DNA of 64,000 nt from positions 3,869,501-3,933,500 of the forward strand of contig NZ_JACHMH010000001.1 of the NCBI RefSeq assembly GCF_014204915.1, in the 5' to 3' direction. Below are positions 42,546 through 50,201 of the stretch, piece by piece. The DNA is from Crossiella cryophila (GTDB lineage Bacteria > Actinomycetota > Actinomycetes > Mycobacteriales > Pseudonocardiaceae). The notes beneath the pieces are model-generated. The model did no database searches and was not told the DNA's origin. It worked only from the letters and a program-made list of their open reading frames with translations. The position numbers and the translations under genes were made by a program. Positions within the stretch are counted from its first letter, which is position 1, and each line of letters begins with the position of its first letter.

Positions 42546-43347
42546 GCAACTGCACCGCGAGTGCGCAGGACGGCAGCACGTCGGCCAGGTGCGGATAGGG
42601 CGTGACCAGGGCGCGGCGGGTGTCCGCCGGCATGGTCAGCAGTTCCGCGGTGGCCACGCTGACCTCCTCCTCGGTGATCACCGCGTGGTGCAACGGCTGC
42701 TCCGGTCCCGGCCGGTCACCCAGCACGAACGCGGCGATGCTGGCCACCGACTCGGACACGCCGACCAGCCGCGCGGTCCGCCAGCCCGGCACCGCGGCCA
42801 GCGCGTGGTCGACCAGGAAGGTCATGTCCTGCCTGGCCTGCTCGATCTCCTCCTCGGCAGGCGGATCGTGCTGGAAATAGCGTTCCGCGATGGCCGCGCA
42901 ACCCAGGTCCACCGAGGCGATGCGGTCCACAGTGGACATTCCGAGGGCGAACTGGGTGCTGCGGTTGCCGATGTCGACCACCAGGTGGCTCACCTGCCCG
43001 GCGCCGGGCAGATCGCCCACCGCGCCGGCGAAGGCCAGCTGGGCGCATTCGGCCCCGGTCAGCGTGTCCGGCTCGACGCCGAGGGTGTCCAGCGCGATCG
43101 CGGCCAGCGACTCATCCGCCCCGGTGCCGCACAGGCGTACCCGGTGCACCTGCAGCCGGGCGATGACCTCGGCGTAGTCGGCCAGCACCGCGCGGGTCCT
43201 GGGCAACGCCTCCTCGCCGGGGCACAGCGGCTCGAACCGCCGGGCGACCTCGGTCAGGCCCTGCCCGTCCGCGGCCGCCAGATCGGCGACCAGCAGCTGG
43301 ATGGAGTCAGCGCCGCATTCGATGGCCGCGACCCTGCCCTGTGGCAC
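42466..43347 (-). CDS. Ppx/GppA-like protein with diverged active site
   Basis: 293 residues of the ASKHA Ppx/GppA fold, but key motifs differ. The first phosphate loop is IECGADSIQLLV (canonical DxGSNS), the second LVVDIGNRSTQFALG (canonical DIGGGSTE), and the acidic region LTGAECAQL (canonical SGEEE). Hydrolysis of polyphosphate or pppGpp is therefore doubtful; nucleotide sensing is an alternative. I selected GTG 43347 (GGGGAGA seven bases upstream); the adjacent GTG 43350 is possible. A canonical homologue lies at 50185. The next upstream gene on the same strand is an ABC ATPase. Confidence 0.82.
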   Translation of the reverse strand: MPQGRVAAIECGADSIQLLVADLAAADGQGLTEVARRFEPLCPGEEALPRTRAVLADYAEVIARLQVHRVRLCGTGADESLAAIALDTLGVEPDTLTGAECAQLAFAGAVGDLPGAGQVSHLVVDIGNRSTQFALGMSTVDRIASVDLGCAAIAERYFQHDPPAEEEIEQARQDMTFLVDHALAAVPGWRTARLVGVSESVASIAAFVLGDRPGPEQPLHHAVITEEEVSVATAELLTMPADTRRALVTPYPHLADVLPSCALAVQLLMQRAGQQRLIVSRHDILHGLARYTG

Positions 43348-43448
43348 CACAACTCTCCCCAGCACTCGACTGCTGCCGAGCCTAGGGATCTTGGAGAGCG
43401 ACCGGACAGGGCAGAACGGGTGACGACAGTCACGCGAAACCGCCCCAC

Positions 43449-44171
43449 TCAGCTGAGCAGGGACTCCGGGTCCAGCGTGTATCCCGTTTCGTCCACCAGC
43501 CGCCCGTCCTGAAGGAAGATCACCTGATCGGCCCACGCCGCATGGCGGGCCTCGTGCGTGACCAGCACCCCGGCCGCCCCCGCGTCACAGCGGGCCCGCA
43601 GCAGCCGCAGCACCGCCTCGCCGCTGTCGGAGTCCAGCGCGCCGGTGGGTTCGTCGGCCAGGATGAGCTGCCGAGGCCCGACCACCGCGCGGGCGATGGC
43701 GATCCGCTGCTGCTGCCCGCCGGAGAGCTGATCGGGGAACAGATCGCCGATGTCGGCGATGCCCAGCTGGGTCAAGGTCTCCCGCGCCTCGGCCCGCGCG
43801 GTGCGGGCCGGAATCCCGTCCAGTTCCCTGGGTAAGGCCACGTTCTCCGCTGCGGTGAGCGCGGGCACCAGGTTGTACTCCTGGAAGACGTAGCCGATTG
43901 TGTTGCGCCGCAAGGCCGCCAGCTCCGCGGCGCGCAGCGTGGCCAGGTCCCGCCCGTTGATCAGCACACTGCCCGCGGTGGGGGAGTCGAGTCCGCCCGC
44001 CAGGTTCAGCAGGGTGGACTTGCCCGAACCGCTGGGCCCCATCACCGCTACCAGCCGTCCGGGGTCGACCGTCAGGGTTACTCCGCGCAACGCGTGCACG
44101 CTGCGCGGACCGCTCCCGTGCCTGCGGTGCAGGTCGGAAAGTGCCAGCGTGGGCGGCCTGCGCTCTGCCAT
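43449..44171 (-). CDS. MacB/LolD-type ABC transporter ATP-binding protein (orphan)
   Basis: 240 residues. Walker A GPSGSGKST (45-53), Q-loop in GYVFQEYNLVPALTAAENVALP, signature LSGGQQQRIAIARA, Walker B LILADEPTGALD and switch His in VLVTHEARHA. This is the MacB/LolD/FtsE-like exporter group, which works with an FtsX/MacB-type permease. No such permease is adjacent; neighbours are the Ppx-like and carotenoid oxygenase genes. A DasR-like palindrome lies 50 bp upstream of the start. Cargo unknown. Confidence 0.93.
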   Translation of the reverse strand: MAERRPPTLALSDLHRRHGSGPRSVHALRGVTLTVDPGRLVAVMGPSGSGKSTLLNLAGGLDSPTAGSVLINGRDLATLRAAELAALRRNTIGYVFQEYNLVPALTAAENVALPRELDGIPARTARAEARETLTQLGIADIGDLFPDQLSGGQQQRIAIARAVVGPRQLILADEPTGALDSDSGEAVLRLLRARCDAGAAGVLVTHEARHAAWADQVIFLQDGRLVDETGYTLDPESLLS

Positions 44172-44220
44172 GGACAGCAGTCTGTCAGGTCGGGGCGCAC
44201 TGTCCAGATCGGGCTAATTT

Positions 44221-44230
44221 GGTCTAGACC
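44221..44230. promoter_or_regulatory. DasR-like (dre) palindrome upstream of the orphan ABC ATPase
   Basis: GGTCTAGACC with TTT on the left and TAT on the right. The published DasR element of Streptomyces has the core TGGTCTAGACCA; this site matches 11 of those 12 bases. It lies in the 207-bp gap between the ABC gene start (44171) and the carotenoid oxygenase stop (44379), so it can only serve the ABC gene promoter. Assignment is by motif resemblance. Confidence 0.5.
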
Positions 44231-44378
44231 TATTGACGGCTCGCCGTGTTGCGGGCAGGTTAGGGACAGGTCACCGAGGACCTTCGGCCGCCAGAAAATC
44301 CCTCGCGGAGACGCGAGGGCGAGGCAGCTCCCCGGGGCCGGTCCCGCCGCGGCCCTGGGGAGTCGCCCCGCTCGGATC

Positions 44379-45839
44379 TCAACCCGCCAGTTCCGCGTCG
44401 GTGATCCACGATCCGTGGAATCCGGACGGCACCCGGCGGGGCAGGTGCACGGACGCCACCGGCCCAGCCGCCAGGTCGGTGGCGTCCAGCACCAGCAGTT
44501 CCGATGGCGCACCGGTGTCACTGCTGATCACCGACAACAACCACCCCGCGTCCTCCGCGTCGCCGTCCTGCGCCGGCACGAACACCGCTTCCCCCGGCTG
44601 CCAGGTGTCCTCGAGCAGATGCCGATCGGTGGACCCGTCCCGCAGGTCGTACTTCACGATCCCGCGCACCCCACCGGCCAGATTGCTGCCCACGGTGTAG
44701 ACGAACCGGTTCGGCAACCCGGTGAGCCCATCGTCAATGGTCGGAAACTCCACCGACTCCGCCCCCAGCGCCGACTCCCGCGCCGTCCCCCGCACCGGAT
44801 CCAACACCCAGCGGTGCAAGGAAGTGGGAGCGTTGGCCTGGGCGTCGGTCAGCTCCGCGTGCCCCCCGATGCCATGCCAGACCTTCTGGATCATCGCCGG
44901 GGTGTAGCGCACCGCGTCGAAGGCGATGGTGCCGTCCGGGTTCTCGGCCGCGTTGGCCACGTGGAAGACGTAACAGGAATCGATCTCGATCCACCGCACG
45001 TCGGCACTGGACCCGTTTCGAGGCATCACCCCGATCCGCGCCGGGTAGTTGTCGTTCCAAGCGAACGGCATCCCACCGGTCACCATCAGTTCGGGATTGG
45101 CGGTCATCGGCAGATCCAGCCACAGCACGTGGTTCGCGGTGATCGCGAAGTCATGCATCATGCTCGGCCCGAGCACGTCGATCGGCGTGCTGCGGATGAG
45201 TTCCCCCGCCGCGGACAACACGTGGTAGGTCAGGAACGGCGGCCGCAGCGAGTACCCGAAGAAGTGCAGTTCCCCGGTGATCGGGTCTTCCTTGGGGTGC
45301 GCGGTCATGGCGGTGGTGAGTTGCCCGCCGAAGTCGCAGGGGCCGACGGTGTCGAGGTCCGGGGTGAGTTCGTAGGGGAGTCCGGCCTCGACCAGGGCGA
45401 GGATGCGGCCGGCGTGCGGGATGACGTGGGTGTTGGCGGAGGTCGCGGTGAGGTCGACCGTGCCGTCCTCACGGAGGAAGGGGCGGTCGTCACCGGTCGC
45501 GGCGGGGGTCTTGATCCAGCGATTCCGGTACCACTCCGCGCGGCCGTCACTGATCCGGACGCCGTGGATCATGCCGGCGCCGGTGAACCAGTGACCGGCG
45601 GGGGAGCCGGGGAGGGGGTTGGGGCCGTTGCGGAAGTAGCGGCCGGTGAGTTCTGGGGGGAGGGCGCCGGTGGTGGGGAGGGTGTGGGTGGTGTGTTCGT
45701 CGGGGACGGGGGCCATGGCGCCGGAGAGGTGGAGGGGGGTGGTGGGGGTGTGGTTTGTGGGGGTGGAGGTGCTGGAGGTCGTGGGGCTCTCGGGGGTTGG
45801 GGTGGGGCCTGAGGTTGGGCGGGTGGTGGTGTTGGACAT
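44379..45839 (-). CDS. carotenoid oxygenase (RPE65/CCD family)
   Basis: 486 residues. After a 40-residue Thr/Pro-rich leader, the seven-bladed propeller begins GRYFRNGPNPLPGSPAGHWFTGAGMIHGVRI, the family signature. Expected iron-ligand histidines are visible in AHPKEDPITGELHFFGY (about 180), SMMHDFAITANHVLWLDLP (about 225-235), a third near residues 290-320, and the last in PSGFHGSWI near the C terminus. It cleaves carotenoid or stilbene-type double bonds using non-heme Fe(II). The start is ATG 45839; two TGAC-N2-GTCA dyads lie directly upstream. The N-terminal low-complexity segment is unusual and may be disordered. Confidence 0.92.
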   Translation of the reverse strand: MSNTTTRPTSGPTPTPESPTTSSTSTPTNHTPTTPLHLSGAMAPVPDEHTTHTLPTTGALPPELTGRYFRNGPNPLPGSPAGHWFTGAGMIHGVRISDGRAEWYRNRWIKTPAATGDDRPFLREDGTVDLTATSANTHVIPHAGRILALVEAGLPYELTPDLDTVGPCDFGGQLTTAMTAHPKEDPITGELHFFGYSLRPPFLTYHVLSAAGELIRSTPIDVLGPSMMHDFAITANHVLWLDLPMTANPELMVTGGMPFAWNDNYPARIGVMPRNGSSADVRWIEIDSCYVFHVANAAENPDGTIAFDAVRYTPAMIQKVWHGIGGHAELTDAQANAPTSLHRWVLDPVRGTARESALGAESVEFPTIDDGLTGLPNRFVYTVGSNLAGGVRGIVKYDLRDGSTDRHLLEDTWQPGEAVFVPAQDGDAEDAGWLLSVISSDTGAPSELLVLDATDLAAGPVASVHLPRRVPSGFHGSWITDAELAG

Positions 45840-45848
45840 AGTTCATTT

Positions 45849-45874
45849 ATGACGTGTCATTTTTGACATGTCAA
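45849..45874. promoter_or_regulatory. tandem TGAC-N2-GTCA operators upstream of the carotenoid oxygenase
   Basis: ATGACGTGTCAT (45849-45860) and TTGACATGTCAA (45863-45874) are two 12-bp dyads with arms TGAC/GTCA, centres 14 bp apart. They begin 9 bp upstream of the start codon, so binding would block translation initiation or transcription. A TetR-, PadR- or MarR-type dimer is expected. Confidence 0.6.
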
Positions 45875-46731
45875 GGTTGGAGTGCTGGAGGGGGTGGGTG
45901 AGGGTTGGGGAGGAGTTGGTGGGCGAGGTGGGTGGTGTGAGGTGAGTGGGCGAGGTGGGTGGTGTGAGGTGGGGACTGGCTGCATGGGTTTTGGGGTTGT
46001 GGGGCTTCTTGGGGGCTGTGGGATACTGTTTGACCTGCGGATACTTGCGGCGGCTGGTGCTTGGGTCAGATTGGTCGAGGGGTCGAGGCAACCTTTTCGG
46101 CTCGAAAAGCGTTCCGCAGAGGAAGCGGCGGGCGGCGGCGGGGAGCATCGCGGCTGGGACCACGGCACCCGCGGGCCACGGGAAGCAACACGGCCCAGCC
46201 GGCCCCGGGGTGAACAGGTGCCGGGTGCCGGGTGAACAGGCTCCCGGCGAACCGGCTCCGGGAGAACGCGCACTCCGGGCGCGTGAACGGTGCTGGGCCA
46301 GGTCCAGCGCCGACGCCCGGGTGTGAACGGGCAGGCCGGGCGCGCATTGGGTGACCGGGCGTGAATGGGGTGACCGGGCGCGCGAGCGGGCCGGCCAGGC
46401 GTGCGGCCCGGGTGGCCAGGCATGGCTCGGCGCTGGCCCTGGCCCGGCCCGGATCGGCTGGGCCAGGATCGGCCCGGATCGGATCGGATCGGCTGGGCTC
46501 GGCCTGACCCGTGGCGGGGCCCGATGAGCCGGGGCTCGGGTGTGCAGGGCGGGGCACTCGCGGCAGTTGCCTGTGGCTGGCGTCGCCCCGTCGACCCAAC
46601 GTCGACCCAACGCCCGCCCAGCCCAGCCCAGCCCCGTCTCGCCGAGGCGGCGCGGGGCGATGGCGAGGTCGCGGGGCCTGGGGTGGGTGAGCGTCTAGGC
46701 TCGGGGCGATCTTGCGAGGTGAGGAACGGTT
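45875..46731. other. gene-poor low-complexity spacer
   Basis: 857 bp without a credible gene between the divergent carotenoid oxygenase and PadR genes. Reading frames exist on both strands but encode Pro/Arg/Gly-rich sequence without domains. The DNA contains short repeats: a perfect 25-bp direct repeat at 45919-45943 and 45946-45970, G-rich on this strand; GGGTGACCGGGCG at 46349 and 46368; GGATCGGCTGGGC-like repeats near 46450-46500. A promoter for the PadR gene should lie near its 3' end. The stretch may be a decayed gene or repeat-expanded spacer. Confidence 0.6.
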
Positions 46732-47418
46732 ATGTCCCTGCGTCATGCCCTGCTCGGCATGCTGGCGCTGCGTCCCGAGGCCAGTGGTTACGACCTGGCC
46801 AAGCACTTCGAGGGCAGCATCGGCCGGTATGCCTGGAGCGCGCGGCACAACCAGATCTACACCGAGCTGAACAAGCTGGCGGAGGATGGGCTGGTCGCGG
46901 CCGTGGCGGAGGGGGCGCGCGGGCGGCGGGACTACGTGGTCACCGAGGCGGGGCGGGCCGAACTCCAGGCGTGGCTGGGGGAGGGGCGGCTGGAGACGGT
47001 GAACACGGTGCGCAACAAGGCGTTGTTGCGGATCTTCTTGATCACCGCGTTGGAGCCGGGGGCGGCGCAGGAGTTGTTGCGGGAGGAGATCGCTTACAGC
47101 GAGCGGGAGATCTTGGCGATCGGGGAGGAGATCGAGAAGATCGAGGAGATGTCCGGGCCGGAGAACACGGCGTTCGGGCGGATCGCGGCGGAGTTGGGGC
47201 GGCGGCATTTCGCGGCGATTCGGGACTGGGCGGCTTGGGCGGTTGAGCAGCTTGATGATCTGCCGGGTGCGGGTGCGGGTGCGGGTGCGGGTGCGGGTGC
47301 GGGTGCGGACAGGGGAGGGGGAGGGACCGGGGCTGGGGGCGCGGGGCTGGCGGTGGATTCGGGTGTGGGGGGCTCGGGTGGGATGGAGCGGGCGGGGCAG
47401 CCGGGGCGGGCGGAGTAG
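46732..47418 (+). CDS. PadR-family regulator with low-complexity C-terminal tail
   Basis: 228 residues. The N-terminal winged helix (MSLRHALLGMLALRPEASGYDLAKHFEGSIG, then WSARHNQIYTELNKLAEDGLV and RRDYVVTEAGRAEL) and C-terminal helical domain (to about residue 178) are typical PadR. The final 50 residues are Gly/Ala-rich and encoded by a 7-copy hexanucleotide repeat plus G-rich DNA, not seen in ordinary PadR proteins; the tail looks added by repeat expansion. The ATG has GAGGAACGG upstream. It may regulate the divergent carotenoid oxygenase. Confidence 0.88.
   Translation: MSLRHALLGMLALRPEASGYDLAKHFEGSIGRYAWSARHNQIYTELNKLAEDGLVAAVAEGARGRRDYVVTEAGRAELQAWLGEGRLETVNTVRNKALLRIFLITALEPGAAQELLREEIAYSEREILAIGEEIEKIEEMSGPENTAFGRIAAELGRRHFAAIRDWAAWAVEQLDDLPGAGAGAGAGAGAGADRGGGGTGAGGAGLAVDSGVGGSGGMERAGQPGRAE
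47265..47306 (+). repeat. hexanucleotide microsatellite (GGGTGC)7 in the PadR gene
   Basis: Seven perfect tandem copies of GGGTGC, read in the PadR frame as alternating Gly-Ala. Because the unit is 6 bp, copy-number changes keep the frame. Confidence 0.85.
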
Positions 47419-47583
47419 GCGGGGCGGGTGAGATAGGCAGGGCAAGCTGGCGGGTCTGGCGGGTGGGGTGGCCTGACAGGGCTTGGCGGGTCTGGCGGGC
47501 TGGGGTGGTTTGGCGGGTGGGCCGGACTCTGGCAGGACTTCGGCAGTCCGAACGCGGGTGCGCCGAACGCGGCGGAGGTCGGT

Positions 47584-48009
47584 GTGCCGGTGGTCGCGCG
47601 GAACGCCGATGGGCGGCTGCGGATCTTCCTGCGCAACGGTGGTGGTGGCGTCAGCACCTACTACCAGGCCGAGCCCAACGGCGGGTGGAACCAGGACTGG
47701 GTCGACCTCAAGGGCATGGGGGTGCGGGACGGTCTGGCCGCGGTGACTGCGCCGAACGGGGCGGACGCGCGGGTGACGCTGTTCGGTCGTTACTTGACCG
47801 GGGTGAAGGTGGTCAGGCAGAACGGGCCGAACGTCGGCTACGGCGACTGGACGGATCTGTCTGGCGGTCAGGTTGATCAGCACACCGCGGTCGTGGACGA
47901 CGCGGGTGTGGTGACCGTGTGCGCGCTGACCGCGGATGGCGGCGTGCGGATGCGGCGGCAGAGCGGGGCGGGCGCGGACGTCCCGTTCTGCGCCTGGCAG
48001 GGCATCTGA
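47584..48009 (+). CDS. PLL/tectonin-like beta-propeller fragment, probably 5'-truncated
   Basis: 141 residues from GTG 47584. Repeating blades are visible: QDWVDLKGMGV, GDWTDLSGGQVDQHTAVVDDAG and ADGGVRMRRQ, with NADGRLRIFLRNGGG at the start. The same frame continues upstream to 47521 with blade-like sequence (GLWQDFGSPNAGAPNAAEVG) but has no start codon before the stop at 47434. It therefore looks like the 3' remnant of a longer secreted propeller protein joined to G-rich repeats. No signal peptide remains. A hairpin follows its stop. Confidence 0.55.
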   Translation: MPVVARNADGRLRIFLRNGGGGVSTYYQAEPNGGWNQDWVDLKGMGVRDGLAAVTAPNGADARVTLFGRYLTGVKVVRQNGPNVGYGDWTDLSGGQVDQHTAVVDDAGVVTVCALTADGGVRMRRQSGAGADVPFCAWQGI

Positions 48010-48017
48010 GGTTCGAG

Positions 48018-48059
48018 ACGCGCGCGGGTCCCGACCGATCGGTTGGGGCCCACGCGCGT
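48018..48059. terminator. nested dyad after the propeller fragment
   Basis: Outer arms ACGCGCG and CGCGCGT with inner GGG/CCC pairing and a central ACCGATCGGT palindrome, starting 8 bp after the stop at 48009. Its survival suggests a formerly functional transcription unit. Confidence 0.65.
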
Positions 48060-48233
48060 TCGGCGTAGACGTGGTCGGTGGGTTGGGACTACCGGTGGTC
48101 ACTTTGGGTGAACTCTGGGTGGGTTGTGGGCCGTTCGACGTAAGAAATTCGCTCAAATCGTCAAATTGATGACGGTCTTGGACTGGTTTGCTGGGAAAGT
48201 GGAAATAACGGACAGGTGAACAGAAGGAGGCCC

Positions 48234-50201
48234 GTGAACGCCGAGTTGGCCGCACTTGCCGAGGCGCACGGGGTGTCTACCTGGTACGAGGGGAGTGGGC
48301 GGCGGCGGGTCGACATCGAGGCCGATGTCGTGGTCGCGGTGCTGGCCCAGCTTGGGGTGGATGCTTCGAGCGCGGAGGCGGTTCGGGCGGGGTTGGCCTC
48401 GGCTCGGGCTCGGGTTGACGCGGGAGTGTTGCCGGGGACGCTGGTGCTTCGGGAGGGGCGGGGGCTGGCGCTGGGCAGTGCCGCCGAGCTGATCCTGGAG
48501 GATGGGAGTCGGCGGGTTCTGCCGGACGGGGTTCCGGGGGATTTGCCGTTGGGGTGGCACACTTTGCGGGTTGACGGCGCGGAGATCACGTTGGTGGTCG
48601 CGCCTGGCTCGTTGCCCCGGCCCGCGCGGGCCTGGGGTTGGATGTTGCAGCTTTACGCGTTGCGGGGGAACGGATCCTGGGGGGTTGGGGATCTCGCCGA
48701 TCTTTCCGAGTTCGTCGGGCTGGCGGGGGCCCGGGGGGCGGATGTCGTTCTGCTGAACCCCTTGCACGCGGTGACGCCGGTGCGGCCGGTGGAGGTTTCG
48801 CCCTACTCGCCGTCGAGTCGGCGGTTCGCCAATCCGCTGTACCTGCGGATCGAGGATCTCGCCGAGTACCGGGCGGCGGAACCCGCTGTGCGGCTTGAGG
48901 TTGACGCGGTCCGGCCGGCCCGGGACGCCGAGCTGATCGACTACGCGGCGGTGTGGGAGAGCAAGCTCGCGGCGCTGGAAGTGTTGTGGCCGTTGGCCGA
49001 GCGGTCCGGCGAGCCGGTTGAGGCCGGGCTGCTGGACTTCGCCACGTTCTGCGCTTTGGCTGAACGGCATGGGGCTCGGTGGCGGAGCTGGCCGGTCGAG
49101 TTGCGGCACCCGTCCTCGCCCGCGGTGGCGGCGGCTCGGGTGGAACTGGCCGATCGGGTGGCCTTCCACGTGTGGTTGCAGGAATTGTGCGCGCGGCAGC
49201 TGGGTGGGGTGCAGGCGGCCGCGCGCGAAGCCGGGATGGCCGTGGGACTGGTGCACGACCTCGCGGTGGGGGTGGCCGCGGAGGGAGCCGACTCCTGGGC
49301 CTTGCAGGACGTGCTCGCGGCGGGAGTGACCGTGGGGGCGCCGCCGGACGCGTTCAACCAGCAGGGGCAGGACTGGGCGTTGCCGCCCTGGCGGCCGGAT
49401 CGGTTGGTGGCCACGGGGTACGCCGCCTATCGGGACATGTTGCGGGCCGTGCTGCGGCATTCCGACGGGATCCGGATCGACCACATTCTGGGACTGTGGC
49501 GGTTGTGGTGGGTGCCACCGGGCGAATCGCCCAAACGCGGCGCCTATGTCCACTATGATCCAGAGGCGATGCTCGGCATCCTCGCGCTGGAGGCCGTGCG
49601 CGCCGGTGCGGTGGTGATCGGCGAGGATCTGGGCACGGTGCTGCCGCAGGTCACCGATTCCCTGCGAGAGCACAACATTCTGGGCTCGGCGGTGTTGTGG
49701 TTCCAGCGGGATGCCGACACCACGGGTGAGCCGATGTTGCCGAGCGCGCGCTGGCCCGCGGAGGCGGCCGCCAGTGTGTCCACCCACGACCTGCCGACGG
49801 CGGCGGGTTTCCTGCGTGGCGAACAGGTCAGGGTGCGCGCGGAGCTTGGCGTGCTCGCCGGGTCCGTCGAGGACGAGGCGGCACGTGCCGCGGCCGACCG
49901 GGACGAGCTGATCGGACTGTTGCGCGCCGAGGGATTCCTTGGCGGGCAAGGAGAACCGGACGAGGAGGAGGTGGTGGTCGCGATGCACGCGTTCCTGGCC
50001 GCCACGCCCAGCCGGTTCGTGCTGATCTCGCCCTATGACGTGTTGCGTGAGCCACGTCAGCCCAACCTGCCGGGCACCGTGGACGTCTATCCCAACTGGC
50101 GGATACCGCTTCCCACGACCGTGCGGGAGTTGTTCGAGGATCCCTTGGTCGATCGGATCATCCGGGTAGTGAAGGAGGGTGTGGGTGAGCAGGACGACTG
50201 A
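48234..50201 (+). CDS. malQ: 4-alpha-glucanotransferase (amylomaltase, MalQ)
   Basis: 655 residues, GH77. WGWMLQLYALRGNGSWGVGDLADLSEF, NPLHAVTPVRPVEVSPYSPSSRRFANPLY, GAPPDAFNQQGQDWALPPW, nucleophile Asp416 in DGIRIDHILGLWRLWW and acid Glu464 in VIGEDLGTV identify it. It transfers maltodextrin segments between alpha-1,4 glucans in the cytoplasm and could reshape dextrins used by TreY. GTG 48234 follows AGAAGGAGG and is preferred over GTG 48216. It overlaps the next gene by 17 bp. Confidence 0.95.
   Translation: MNAELAALAEAHGVSTWYEGSGRRRVDIEADVVVAVLAQLGVDASSAEAVRAGLASARARVDAGVLPGTLVLREGRGLALGSAAELILEDGSRRVLPDGVPGDLPLGWHTLRVDGAEITLVVAPGSLPRPARAWGWMLQLYALRGNGSWGVGDLADLSEFVGLAGARGADVVLLNPLHAVTPVRPVEVSPYSPSSRRFANPLYLRIEDLAEYRAAEPAVRLEVDAVRPARDAELIDYAAVWESKLAALEVLWPLAERSGEPVEAGLLDFATFCALAERHGARWRSWPVELRHPSSPAVAAARVELADRVAFHVWLQELCARQLGGVQAAAREAGMAVGLVHDLAVGVAAEGADSWALQDVLAAGVTVGAPPDAFNQQGQDWALPPWRPDRLVATGYAAYRDMLRAVLRHSDGIRIDHILGLWRLWWVPPGESPKRGAYVHYDPEAMLGILALEAVRAGAVVIGEDLGTVLPQVTDSLREHNILGSAVLWFQRDADTTGEPMLPSARWPAEAAASVSTHDLPTAAGFLRGEQVRVRAELGVLAGSVEDEAARAAADRDELIGLLRAEGFLGGQGEPDEEEVVVAMHAFLAATPSRFVLISPYDVLREPRQPNLPGTVDVYPNWRIPLPTTVRELFEDPLVDRIIRVVKEGVGEQDD

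Noticed and set aside
45843-48255. Minus-strand frames of 188-729 codons across the spacer and the PadR and propeller genes.
   Set aside because: Pro/Arg/Thr-rich with no recognisable domain, and antisense to real genes for most of their length.
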